Source: an uncultured Pseudomonadales bacterium (GTDB taxonomy: Bacteria; Pseudomonadota; Gammaproteobacteria; Pseudomonadales; IMCC2047). Taken from it: a stretch of DNA of 6,640 nt. The position numbers were made by a program, and so were the translations under genes. The notes beneath the pieces are model-generated. The model did no database searches, was not told where the DNA came from, and saw only the letters and a list, made by a program, of their open reading frames with translations. The DNA lies in NCBI GenBank assembly GCA_947258895.1, contig CAMYKE010000108.1, forward strand, positions 7,891 to 14,530. Direction: 5' to 3'. This document shows positions 1 through 5,028 of this stretch, one piece after another (position 1 is the stretch's first letter; every line of letters begins with the position of its first letter).

Positions 1-713
1 TGGTTCCTGAGGGTGATGTTTCGCTCCAGCTTCAGCAATACCTGGCGGCGCGCCTGCTTGCTGTTGCTTAATTCGGCGCGCTTACCCTGGAGTCCCGCCC
101 TGGCCTGCTGCAGGGCGGTGCGCTCGGCGCTGAGCTCCTGTTCCGTTTGCTGCAATTCGGTCATAGTCGCGCTGTATGCTTCAATCTGCCCGATGCGGGC
201 CCGGTTAAAATAATCGTAGTAGTGCATTGTCCGCGATACTTCGTCAGGCCGCTCCAGGTTGAGTAACACCTTAAGGTATTCCTGGCGACCAATGCTATAC
301 GCCGCGCGAATTTGTTGGGCCAGGTACACGGCCTGGGTTTGCCTGGCTGCCAGCAGTTCCTCGCGTTGCCGTTGCAGGGTCTCCAGGCGTGCGCCTGCCC
401 GTTTGATTTCCCTGGTCAGGCTGTCGATATTTTTCACGACTCGAGCGACTTTAAGTTCCGCTTCGCGCAGTTCTCCAAGCATGCCGCTGCGGGTATCCCT
501 GGCGCGGGTAAGCCATGACTGCAGCTTGCCAATGCTGCTTTTCAGTGTATCCAGCTTGCCCGCAGTGGCCGTAGTGTCTTCCGCTACCGCCGTTACGGGG
601 GCTGCCAGCAGCCAAGCCGCCAGCAGTGCCAGCGCCATGGCTGGCAGAACAGGGGGTATCATGTGGCAATGGCGCAGGGTAGATGACCATTGCAGTGTGC
701 TGTTTCTCGGCAT
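1..713 (-). CDS. envC: EnvC-like murein hydrolase activator, N-terminal part (runs off the window)
   Basis: EnvC is a periplasmic activator of the amidases AmiA and AmiB, which split septal peptidoglycan during cell separation. Reading leftward from ATG at 713 the frame stays open for 237 codons to the window edge, so the 3' end, including the C-terminal LytM/M23-like domain expected of the family, is not visible. Residues 24-45 form a hydrophobic export signal with a likely cut after AVA (AVA/ED). Residues about 50-125 and 180-235 are rich in Lys, Arg, Glu, Leu and Gln with heptad-like spacing, as in the EnvC coiled coil. Between them lies the family-typical stretch around AYSIGRQEYLKVLLN and YYDYFNRARIGQIEAY (residues 138-180). 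The start is uncertain: ATGs at 662 and 638 are in frame, and the one at 662 gives a more normal signal peptide; none has a clear Shine-Dalgarno sequence. The gene is divergent from the rhodanese-like gene. Confidence 0.88.
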   Translation of the reverse strand, partial: MPRNSTLQWSSTLRHCHMIPPVLPAMALALLAAWLLAAPVTAVAEDTTATAGKLDTLKSSIGKLQSWLTRARDTRSGMLGELREAELKVARVVKNIDSLTREIKRAGARLETLQRQREELLAARQTQAVYLAQQIRAAYSIGRQEYLKVLLNLERPDEVSRTMHYYDYFNRARIGQIEAYSATMTELQQTEQELSAERTALQQARAGLQGKRAELSNSKQARRQVLLKLERNITLRN

Positions 714-766
714 TGGTTAGCGTTGTCACCCGGAACGAAGCAGGACGCCGGTTTGCGTCTCGACCA

Positions 767-795
767 ATTCTAACTGCAACGCGTCATCTTGACTA
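767..795 (-). promoter_or_regulatory. Candidate sigma-70 promoter for envC
   Basis: On the minus strand TAGTCA (795-790, 4 of 6 matches to the -35 consensus) is followed after 17 bases by TAGAAT (772-767, 5 of 6 matches to the -10 consensus). Transcription would begin near 760, about 47 bases before the first envC ATG. This is a by-eye consensus match only. A plus-strand TTGACT at 789-794 overlaps the -35 box. Confidence 0.4.
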
Positions 796-814
796 TCGCG
801 ACAGAATTAGATAT

Positions 815-843
815 TTCAGTCACGCGCAGTTGCGGTGTATACT
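815..843 (+). promoter_or_regulatory. Candidate sigma-70 promoter for the rhodanese-secB pair
   Basis: TATACT at 838-843 matches 5 of 6 bases of the -10 consensus and lies 17 bases after a weak -35-like TTCAGT (815-820, 3 of 6). Transcription would begin near 850, leaving a leader of about 35 bases before the ATG at 886. If correct, the upstream in-frame GTG at 835 lies outside the message and cannot be the start. The weak -35 keeps confidence modest. Confidence 0.4.
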
Positions 844-885
844 TGCGCCTCTTTTTTCGGGCGAAACGGCAAAGCAAGTCAAGCA

Positions 886-1206
886 ATGGATCAGATCATA
901 GAATTTGCGGGCACAACCCGGTTGATTAACCGCGAGAATGCCATCGTGATCGACCTCCGCAGCAAGCAGGAGTTCAACAACGGTCATGTCCTCGACGCCA
1001 TCAATATTCCGTATGCCAATCTGGCGTCGCGGCTGGCGGAGCTCGACAAGAGCAAAGACAAGCCGGTCATCCTGGTATGCAAGATGGGACAACATTCCCG
1101 CGCTGCCTACAAGACCCTGGCGAATGCCGGATTCGGCGACGTCCGGCGCTTGACCGGCGGCATGACAGAGTGGACCGCTGCCAGCCTGCCGCTGGTAAAG
1201 GGCTGA
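886..1206 (+). CDS. Rhodanese-like sulfurtransferase domain protein (YibN type, no membrane anchor)
   Basis: This is a 106-residue single-domain rhodanese homologue. Visible hallmarks are the N-terminal VIDLRSKQEF strand-turn (residues 21-30), GHVLDAINIP (33-42), and the active-site loop CKMGQH with candidate catalytic Cys65 and a following Arg72; the C-terminal GGMTEWTAASLPLVKG is typical of the YibN group. Such domains carry sulfur as a cysteine persulfide; the acceptor cannot be told from sequence. ATG 886 is preferred over an in-frame GTG at 835, because the extra 17 residues do not look like the family and a good -10 box overlaps the GTG. No strong ribosome site precedes it. YibN-type proteins usually have about 135-145 residues with an N-terminal membrane helix; here MDQIIEFAG joins directly to TTRLINREN, as though helix and linker were deleted in frame. 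secB follows 44 bases later on the same strand. Confidence 0.85.
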   Translation: MDQIIEFAGTTRLINRENAIVIDLRSKQEFNNGHVLDAINIPYANLASRLAELDKSKDKPVILVCKMGQHSRAAYKTLANAGFGDVRRLTGGMTEWTAASLPLVKG

Positions 1207-1250
1207 ACAACCCTCTCATTTCAAACACCGTAACGGGGTAAACATTCGAC

Positions 1251-1784
1251 ATGGCAGATAATGAAGCACCCGCCGGCGCTGAAGCCGGCAACACCCAGCA
1301 GTTGAGTTTGCAGCGCATTTACATAAAGGATATGTCCTTTGAGTCTCCTCGCTCCCCGAAGGTATTCCTGGATAAAGGCTCACCCCAGGTCAAACTCGAT
1401 ATCGGCAGTGGCGCGCGCAAGTTCGAGGACGAATTATTCGAAGTAGTGCTCACCGCCACAATCACCGCCACCAACGGTGAAGAGACCGTCTACCTGGTAG
1501 AGATCCAGCAGGCAGGAGTATTCAACGTGGTGGGTATTGAGGGCGCCGCGTTGGAGAAAGCGTTGAGCACCTTCTGCCCGAATGTGCTGTTTCCTTATCT
1601 GCGTGAATCGGTTGATAGCCTGCTGATCAAGGGCAGCTTTCCTCCGCTGCAATTGGCGCCGATGAGCTTTGACGCGATCTATGCGGAGGCCAAGCGGCGC
1701 CAGCAAACGGCCGGTGGCAATTCGCAAACGCAACCCGAAGCGCAGTCAGAGCAGGCGGGGACACCGCAAAGCGCGTCCGACTAG
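1251..1784 (+). CDS. secB: Protein-export chaperone SecB
   Basis: SecB is a cytoplasmic tetrameric chaperone that holds preproteins unfolded and passes them to SecA for Sec export. The 177-residue product has the family core: QRIYIKDMSFESP (residues 21-33), PQVKLDI (45-51), the YLVEIQQAGVF strand (81-91), CPNVLFPYLRE (109-119) and the LQLAPMSFDAIYAEA region (133-147). E. coli SecB has 155 residues; the surplus here is a longer N-terminal tail rich in Ala, Glu and Gly, and a roughly 28-residue C-terminal tail rich in Gln, Ala, Ser and Glu after KRRQQ. In the family the C-terminal tail contacts SecA; the low-complexity extension is probably disordered. ATG 1251 follows a purine patch (GGGG near 1234-1237). 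The gene probably shares transcription with the upstream rhodanese-like gene. The grxC gene often found between them is missing. The stop lies 12 bases from the convergent trmL stop. Confidence 0.97.
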   Translation: MADNEAPAGAEAGNTQQLSLQRIYIKDMSFESPRSPKVFLDKGSPQVKLDIGSGARKFEDELFEVVLTATITATNGEETVYLVEIQQAGVFNVVGIEGAALEKALSTFCPNVLFPYLRESVDSLLIKGSFPPLQLAPMSFDAIYAEAKRRQQTAGGNSQTQPEAQSEQAGTPQSASD

Positions 1785-1808
1785 GGTTCCAGGGGTTCAA
1801 GGGGTTGC
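1782..1808. repeat. Three tandem 9-base units across the secB/trmL stop codons
   Basis: Three imperfect copies lie end to end: TAGGGTTCC (1782-1790), AGGGGTTCA (1791-1799) and AGGGGTTGC (1800-1808). The first contains the secB stop TAG; the second contains TCA, the complement of the trmL stop TGA. The unit length is a multiple of three, so copy changes inside trmL would keep frame. The region forms no convincing terminator hairpin. Confidence 0.5.
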
Positions 1809-2261
1809 GGCGAAGTCCAGTTGGCGCCACGCCTCGAATACTGCAATCGCGACTGTATTGGAAAGATTCAGGCTGCGGCTATTGGCGCGCATCGGGATCT
1901 TCAGGCGTTGTCCTGCCGGCAGCGCCGTCAACACCTGCTCCGGTAGCCCCCGCGTCTCCGGGCCAAACAGTAGCGCATCACCCGCCGCAAATTTTGCCTG
2001 CGTATAGCAGGTAGTGGCTTTGGTGGTAAATGCATAGATCCGCGACCAGCCCTGTCGCGCGCAACAACTGGCAAAATCCTCGTGCACCCGGACGCTGGCC
2101 CACTCGTGGTAGTCGAGGCCTGCGCGACGCAACCGCTTGTCGTCAAACTCAAACCCCAACGGCCGGATTAAATGCAGGCCGCAGCCGGTATTGGCGCACA
2201 GGCGGATTATATTGCCGGTATTTGGAGGGATCTCCGGTTGATAAAGGATAACGTCAAACAT
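1797..2261 (-). CDS. trmL: tRNA (cytidine(34)-2'-O)-methyltransferase TrmL
   Basis: TrmL (formerly YibK) is a small cytoplasmic SPOUT-class enzyme that uses S-adenosylmethionine to 2'-O-methylate the wobble base C34 or cmnm5U34 of tRNA-Leu isoacceptors. The 154-residue product is full length for the family and contains only the catalytic domain. Visible motifs are PEIPPNTGNIIRLCANTG (residues 9-26, motif 1 with the conserved Asn and Arg), LLFGPETRGLP (97-107, motif 2) and IPMRANSRSLNLSNTVAIAV (122-141, motif 3, part of the trefoil-knot cofactor site). These assign it to the TrmL branch rather than the larger TrmH or RlmB enzymes. The start ATG at 2261 aligns with the usual MFDVILYQPEIPPNTGN beginning. 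It is convergent with secB and divergent from the pilus operon. Confidence 0.95.
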   Translation of the reverse strand: MFDVILYQPEIPPNTGNIIRLCANTGCGLHLIRPLGFEFDDKRLRRAGLDYHEWASVRVHEDFASCCARQGWSRIYAFTTKATTCYTQAKFAAGDALLFGPETRGLPEQVLTALPAGQRLKIPMRANSRSLNLSNTVAIAVFEAWRQLDFAATP

Positions 2262-2305
2262 TGGCGTAATTGCTAAAGTCCAGGCGGCTACGGGCGATAA
2301 GCAAC

Positions 2306-2334
2306 ATGATAGGCAATCGGCTATTGATTTTCAC
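2306..2334 (-). promoter_or_regulatory. Candidate sigma-70 promoter for trmL
   Basis: On the minus strand GTGAAA (2334-2329, 4 of 6 matches to the -35 consensus) and TATCAT (2311-2306, 5 of 6 matches to the -10 consensus) are 17 bases apart. Transcription would start near 2300, about 38 bases before the trmL ATG. No comparably good promoter for mshI is visible on the other strand of this intergenic region. Confidence 0.4.
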
Positions 2335-2379
2335 AGGAAATGTCTCTGCACTCAGCCGCGTCCGAAGCGAGAAAACGCT

Positions 2380-2394
2380 GAAATTCTCAATTTC
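2380..2394. promoter_or_regulatory. Short perfect dyad upstream of mshI, possible operator
   Basis: GAAATT and AATTTC flank a three-base centre CTC, giving a perfect 6+6 inverted repeat in an AT-rich pocket of the trmL-mshI intergenic region, about 80 bases before the mshI start. Dyads of this size are typical of dimeric regulator sites, but one of this length could also occur by chance. Confidence 0.2.
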
Positions 2395-2461
2395 TTGTGG
2401 AGCACAGACAGGTTTGGGCAGGGAATCCAATCTGGCCGAAAGATTTTGACCGCTAAAATGC

Positions 2462-2466
2462 GAGGA
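2462..2466 (+). promoter_or_regulatory. Ribosome binding site that supports a CTG start for mshI
   Basis: GAGGA at 2462-2466 is a strong Shine-Dalgarno match and lies seven bases before CTG 2474. It is 46 bases from the TTG at 2513, too far to serve that codon. It lies inside the only nearby ATG reading frame (ATG 2458), so it cannot serve that ATG either. Confidence 0.65.
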
Positions 2467-2473
2467 CAACGCT

Positions 2474-3403
2474 CTGTTAAACAGCCTCAAGAAGAAGAGT
2501 CAACCGGGGGGATTGGTTGGCGTTAGCGCTACCCCCGCAGGCATAGCCATCGCGCATAACTCCGCGAATGGTGACGGACACGCCCACCTCCACGCGTGCG
2601 ACTTCCTTCCCGCGAAAAACTTTTCCAGCCTTGCCGAAGCCCTTTCGGAGGCGATCCGCGAGATGGGCCTGCAGGGCCTGGATGTCAATTATGTGCTGGC
2701 ACCGCAGCAGTATTCGGTTCTGATGATCGAGGCCCCCCAGGTGCCGGTCGAAGAGATGAAACAGGCGGTCAGGTGGCGCATCAAGGACCTGATCAGTTTT
2801 AGTGCCGCTGACGCAGCAGTCGATGTGATCCCGCTTCCCGAAGATGCCTTTCGCAACCGAGCGCGCATGGTTTATGTGGTCGCATCGGAGGCAGCGACCA
2901 TCGGCGAGGTCGAGGAGTTGATCTCCACAGCGGGCCTGAAGCTGCGATTTGTCGATGTTGCCGAGACAGCGGTAAACAACCTGTTACGCTTCCTGGACCT
3001 GGGTGCGCAAGGCCTCGCAATGATTTACCTGGGAGAGCAGGAAGGCGTTATCAACGTCTGCCGCGACCGCGATCTCTATCTGACGCGCCGGCTCAAGGCG
3101 CACCGCGAGGCGCTTACCGATCCGGCATTTGTCCATACCAACGCGTTCCAGCATTTGCTGCTCGAGACTCAACGCTCGCTGGATTATTACGAGGCGCAAT
3201 TGGGGCAGCCGCATGCGACTCAGCTGTGGTTTACGCCGCTGGCGAAGGAGGTCGTTCACCTCGCGAATGATTTTGCATCCAACCTGGGCCTGCAGGCCGA
3301 GATTATCGATCTTGGAAGCGCCATCGAGGGCGCTGAAGGCATGTCGCGGGAACTCCAGGAACAGTGTGCCGTGGCCATTTCCGCTTCCTTGAGGCCACAG
3401 TAG
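2474..3403 (+). CDS. mshI: MSHA biogenesis protein MshI (PilM-like), probable CTG start
   Basis: MshI is the cytoplasmic actin-fold, PilM-like component of the MSHA type IV pilus assembly machine, expected to bind the N-terminal tail of the PilN-like protein encoded next. From CTG 2474 the product has 309 residues. Recognisable parts are the N-terminal strand GGLVGVSATPAGIAIAH (residues 12-28), LAPQQYSVLMIEAPQVP (75-91), the amphipathic AVRWRIKDLI (98-107), VDVAETAVNNLLRF (160-173) and the family-typical LETQRSLDYYE (230-240). Start choice: the frame closes upstream at TGA 2447-2449 and holds no ATG or GTG before the core. TTG 2513 would cut into the first strand and lacks a ribosome site, whereas CTG 2474 has GAGGA seven bases ahead and yields MLNSLKKKSQPGGLVGVS, the usual basic MshI beginning. 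The stop TAG abuts the next ATG. I could not judge whether the ATP-binding residues of PilM are intact. Confidence 0.9.
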   Translation: MLNSLKKKSQPGGLVGVSATPAGIAIAHNSANGDGHAHLHACDFLPAKNFSSLAEALSEAIREMGLQGLDVNYVLAPQQYSVLMIEAPQVPVEEMKQAVRWRIKDLISFSAADAAVDVIPLPEDAFRNRARMVYVVASEAATIGEVEELISTAGLKLRFVDVAETAVNNLLRFLDLGAQGLAMIYLGEQEGVINVCRDRDLYLTRRLKAHREALTDPAFVHTNAFQHLLLETQRSLDYYEAQLGQPHATQLWFTPLAKEVVHLANDFASNLGLQAEIIDLGSAIEGAEGMSRELQEQCAVAISASLRPQ

Positions 3404-4003
3404 ATGCGCCAGCAAATAAATCTCTACGTGGCACCGCCGGAATATCATCCATGGAGCGAATGGCAGCCTTTGCCCCAGGTCGCGATCGGTCTGGTCGCGG
3501 TGTTAATGCTGCTTTACGCGCTTGTCGCCTGGCAGCATAACGGGCTCGAGACCGAGTTGGCCGCCGTACAGCAAAAATTTGATAAAACCCAGCAGCAGAT
3601 GGAGTCGCTCAGGGTAACACTACCTCCGGCAACGCTCGACCCGGCACTACAGGCGGAGGTGCTGGCGCTTGGTGAATCCCTGAGCGCCAGGCAGGCGATG
3701 CTGGAAACGCTTGATCTCAAGCAAGTTTCCAACAACAACGGCTTTTCGATTTATCTGGAGGGCCTTGCCCGGCGTACCATAAAAGGGCTGTGGCTGACCA
3801 GAATCGAACTTGCTGACGGCGGCGCGAACGTTGGCTTCAGGGGGCAGACTGCGAGGCCTGAATTTGTACCGCGCCTGATTCAAAGCCTTGCCAGTGAAGG
3901 CGTCTACAGCGGTACCGAATTTGATGTCTTCAGCATGTCCAATGATCGAAAAAATGGTCATATGGAATTCGAGGTGCGTGTCGATCTGGGAGCTGTTCGC
4001 TAA
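3404..4003 (+). CDS. PilN-like MSHA biogenesis protein (MshI2)
   Basis: This 199-residue bitopic inner-membrane protein is the PilN-like partner in the pilus alignment subcomplex, which links cytoplasmic MshI to the periplasmic MshJ and MshK. It begins MRQQINLY, matching the conserved PilN tail that docks on PilM-type proteins. One membrane helix lies at about residues 26-43 (AIGLVAVLMLLYALVAW). A Gln/Glu/Leu-rich coiled coil follows at about 46-70 and again near 80-107. The rest is a periplasmic ferredoxin-like PilN fold, with FSIYLEGLARRTIKGLWLTR at 114-133 fitting the family. The start directly follows the mshI stop and uses GAGG at 3391-3394 inside mshI as ribosome site. It overlaps mshJ by one base. 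Clusters name this gene mshI1, mshI2 or pilN, so no symbol is given. Confidence 0.9.
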   Translation: MRQQINLYVAPPEYHPWSEWQPLPQVAIGLVAVLMLLYALVAWQHNGLETELAAVQQKFDKTQQQMESLRVTLPPATLDPALQAEVLALGESLSARQAMLETLDLKQVSNNNGFSIYLEGLARRTIKGLWLTRIELADGGANVGFRGQTARPEFVPRLIQSLASEGVYSGTEFDVFSMSNDRKNGHMEFEVRVDLGAVR

Positions 4004-4665
4004 TGTCAGTGGCGCAGCATCTCAAGCAAAAGCTCAAGGAGTTGAACAAGCGCGAGCAGTATGTCGTGTTTGCACTGGTACTGGTGATTATCTTCTTCCT
4101 CTGGGATCAGCTGTTGTACGCGCCGCTGGAGCGTGATTCCAAACGAATCAAACAGCAGATAGGCGCCCTGGAGAGCAATCGTTCGCGGGTCGCGGCTGAT
4201 ACCGCGACGCTCTTACAGGAGGCGAATACGAGCCCGAACGCGGTGCTACGGCGCGATAAGGAGCGCCTGGAAAAAGCCCTGCGAGCGATCGATACCAGGG
4301 TAGCCGGGCTGACGGCGGAGCTTATACCGCCGCGGGAGATGGCCGCGGTGCTCGAAAAGGTATTGCGCCAGGATACCCGGCTTCGGCTGATAAAGGTAAC
4401 CAACCTGCCAGCGGTTGAATTGACCGCTGCCGCTCTGGCTGGCGAGGCCAGTTCGGACCCCGGTGGTGTGCTCTATCGGCATGGGGTCGAATTGCAGTTG
4501 GAGGGTGATTTCTTTGCGACGCTGGGGTACCTGCAAGCGCTGGAGGCGCTGCCGTGGCAGATATTGTGGGGCAGCCTGACCTATGAGGTTGGAACTTTCC
4601 CGGGCGCCGCAATCACCCTGCGCCTGAACACCCTGAGCACCAATGCAGGCTGGATCGGGGTATAG
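4003..4665 (+). CDS. mshJ: MSHA biogenesis protein MshJ (PilO/GspM-like)
   Basis: MshJ is the PilO-like inner-membrane member of the MSHA alignment subcomplex and is expected to pair with the PilN-like protein through its periplasmic domain. The 220-residue product has a short charged cytoplasmic segment (about 1-19), one membrane helix at about 20-39 (YVVFALVLVIIFFLWDQLLY), a charged periplasmic coiled coil at about 43-105, and a C-terminal ferredoxin-like domain. MshJ-typical sequences are LIPPREMAAVLEKVL (107-121), LYRHGVELQLEGDFFATLGY (157-176), LEALPWQILWG (180-190) and the closing LNTLSTNAGWIGV (208-220). ATG 4003 shares its A with the preceding TAA stop (TAATG), and GGGAG at 3988-3992 serves as ribosome site, indicating translational coupling. 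Confidence 0.93.
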   Translation: MSVAQHLKQKLKELNKREQYVVFALVLVIIFFLWDQLLYAPLERDSKRIKQQIGALESNRSRVAADTATLLQEANTSPNAVLRRDKERLEKALRAIDTRVAGLTAELIPPREMAAVLEKVLRQDTRLRLIKVTNLPAVELTAAALAGEASSDPGGVLYRHGVELQLEGDFFATLGYLQALEALPWQILWGSLTYEVGTFPGAAITLRLNTLSTNAGWIGV

Positions 4666-4667
4666 AC

Positions 4668-5027
4668 ATGCGTAACCAAAGTCTGCTCGGAAGCCCCGGA
4701 ACACCGCTACTGCTGGTTGCGGTGCTGGCTCTGCTGGCACTTGCCAGGACTTCATCTGCGATTGAGTTTGCAGATCCCACCCGACCAACCTATCTTAACA
4801 GTGACGGCGAAGCGCAGCAGGAAAGCGTGCGCAACAAGTACCGCCTGAATTCGATTCTGGTCGGTGAGCACCGCAAACTGGCGATTATTAACGGCCAGCG
4901 CGTCAGGGAAGGTGATCGGGTCGGAGACGCCCGGGTCTCTCGAATCAATCAGTCCAGTGTGACGCTGTTGATCCAGGGCGCGACGGTTACTATCGCCCTG
5001 TCAGCACATGATATAAAGAGCCAATGA
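4668..5027 (+). CDS. mshK: MSHA biogenesis protein MshK (PilP/GspC-like)
   Basis: This 119-residue exported or membrane-anchored protein is the PilP-like connector expected to bridge the inner-membrane MshJ/PilN-like complex to the MshL secretin. Residues 12-31 form a hydrophobic segment that could be cleaved after SSA or retained as an anchor. The mature part opens with FADPTRP (34-40), the DPTRP-type signature common in MshK and PilP proteins. A small beta domain follows, YRLNSILVGEHRKLAIINGQ (58-77) then REGDRVGDARVSRINQSSVTL (80-100), which matches the homology-region fold of PilP and GspC. There is no lipobox cysteine. The start lies two bases after the mshJ stop, with a purine-rich GGGG ribosome site at the end of mshJ. 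The mshL start follows one base after its stop. Confidence 0.88.
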   Translation: MRNQSLLGSPGTPLLLVAVLALLALARTSSAIEFADPTRPTYLNSDGEAQQESVRNKYRLNSILVGEHRKLAIINGQRVREGDRVGDARVSRINQSSVTLLIQGATVTIALSAHDIKSQ

Positions 5028-5028
5028 G

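Noticed and set aside
259..720. Plus-strand 153-codon open frame opposite envC
   Set aside because: Composition is Ser/Arg/Ala-rich shadow sequence with no family resemblance, while the opposite strand encodes a clear EnvC N-terminus with signal peptide and conserved motifs.
835..885. GTG-initiated N-terminal extension of the rhodanese-like protein
   Set aside because: The extra residues MYTCASFFGRNGKASQA do not resemble the family, and a near-consensus -10 box (838-843) overlaps the GTG.
2474..2484. Perfect inverted repeat CTGTT-A-AACAG at the mshI start
   Set aside because: A one-base centre cannot form a hairpin loop, and an 11-base palindrome is likely by chance.
2254..2490. Minus-strand 78-codon open frame covering the trmL-mshI intergenic region
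   Set aside because: It overlaps the trmL start and the mshI ribosome site, has no ribosome site of its own and no family resemblance. The region is better read as divergent regulatory DNA.
4246..4788. Minus-strand 180-codon open frame opposite mshJ and mshK
   Set aside because: It lies across two well-supported genes of the pilus operon, crosses their border and is Gln/Arg/Pro-rich without recognisable motifs.
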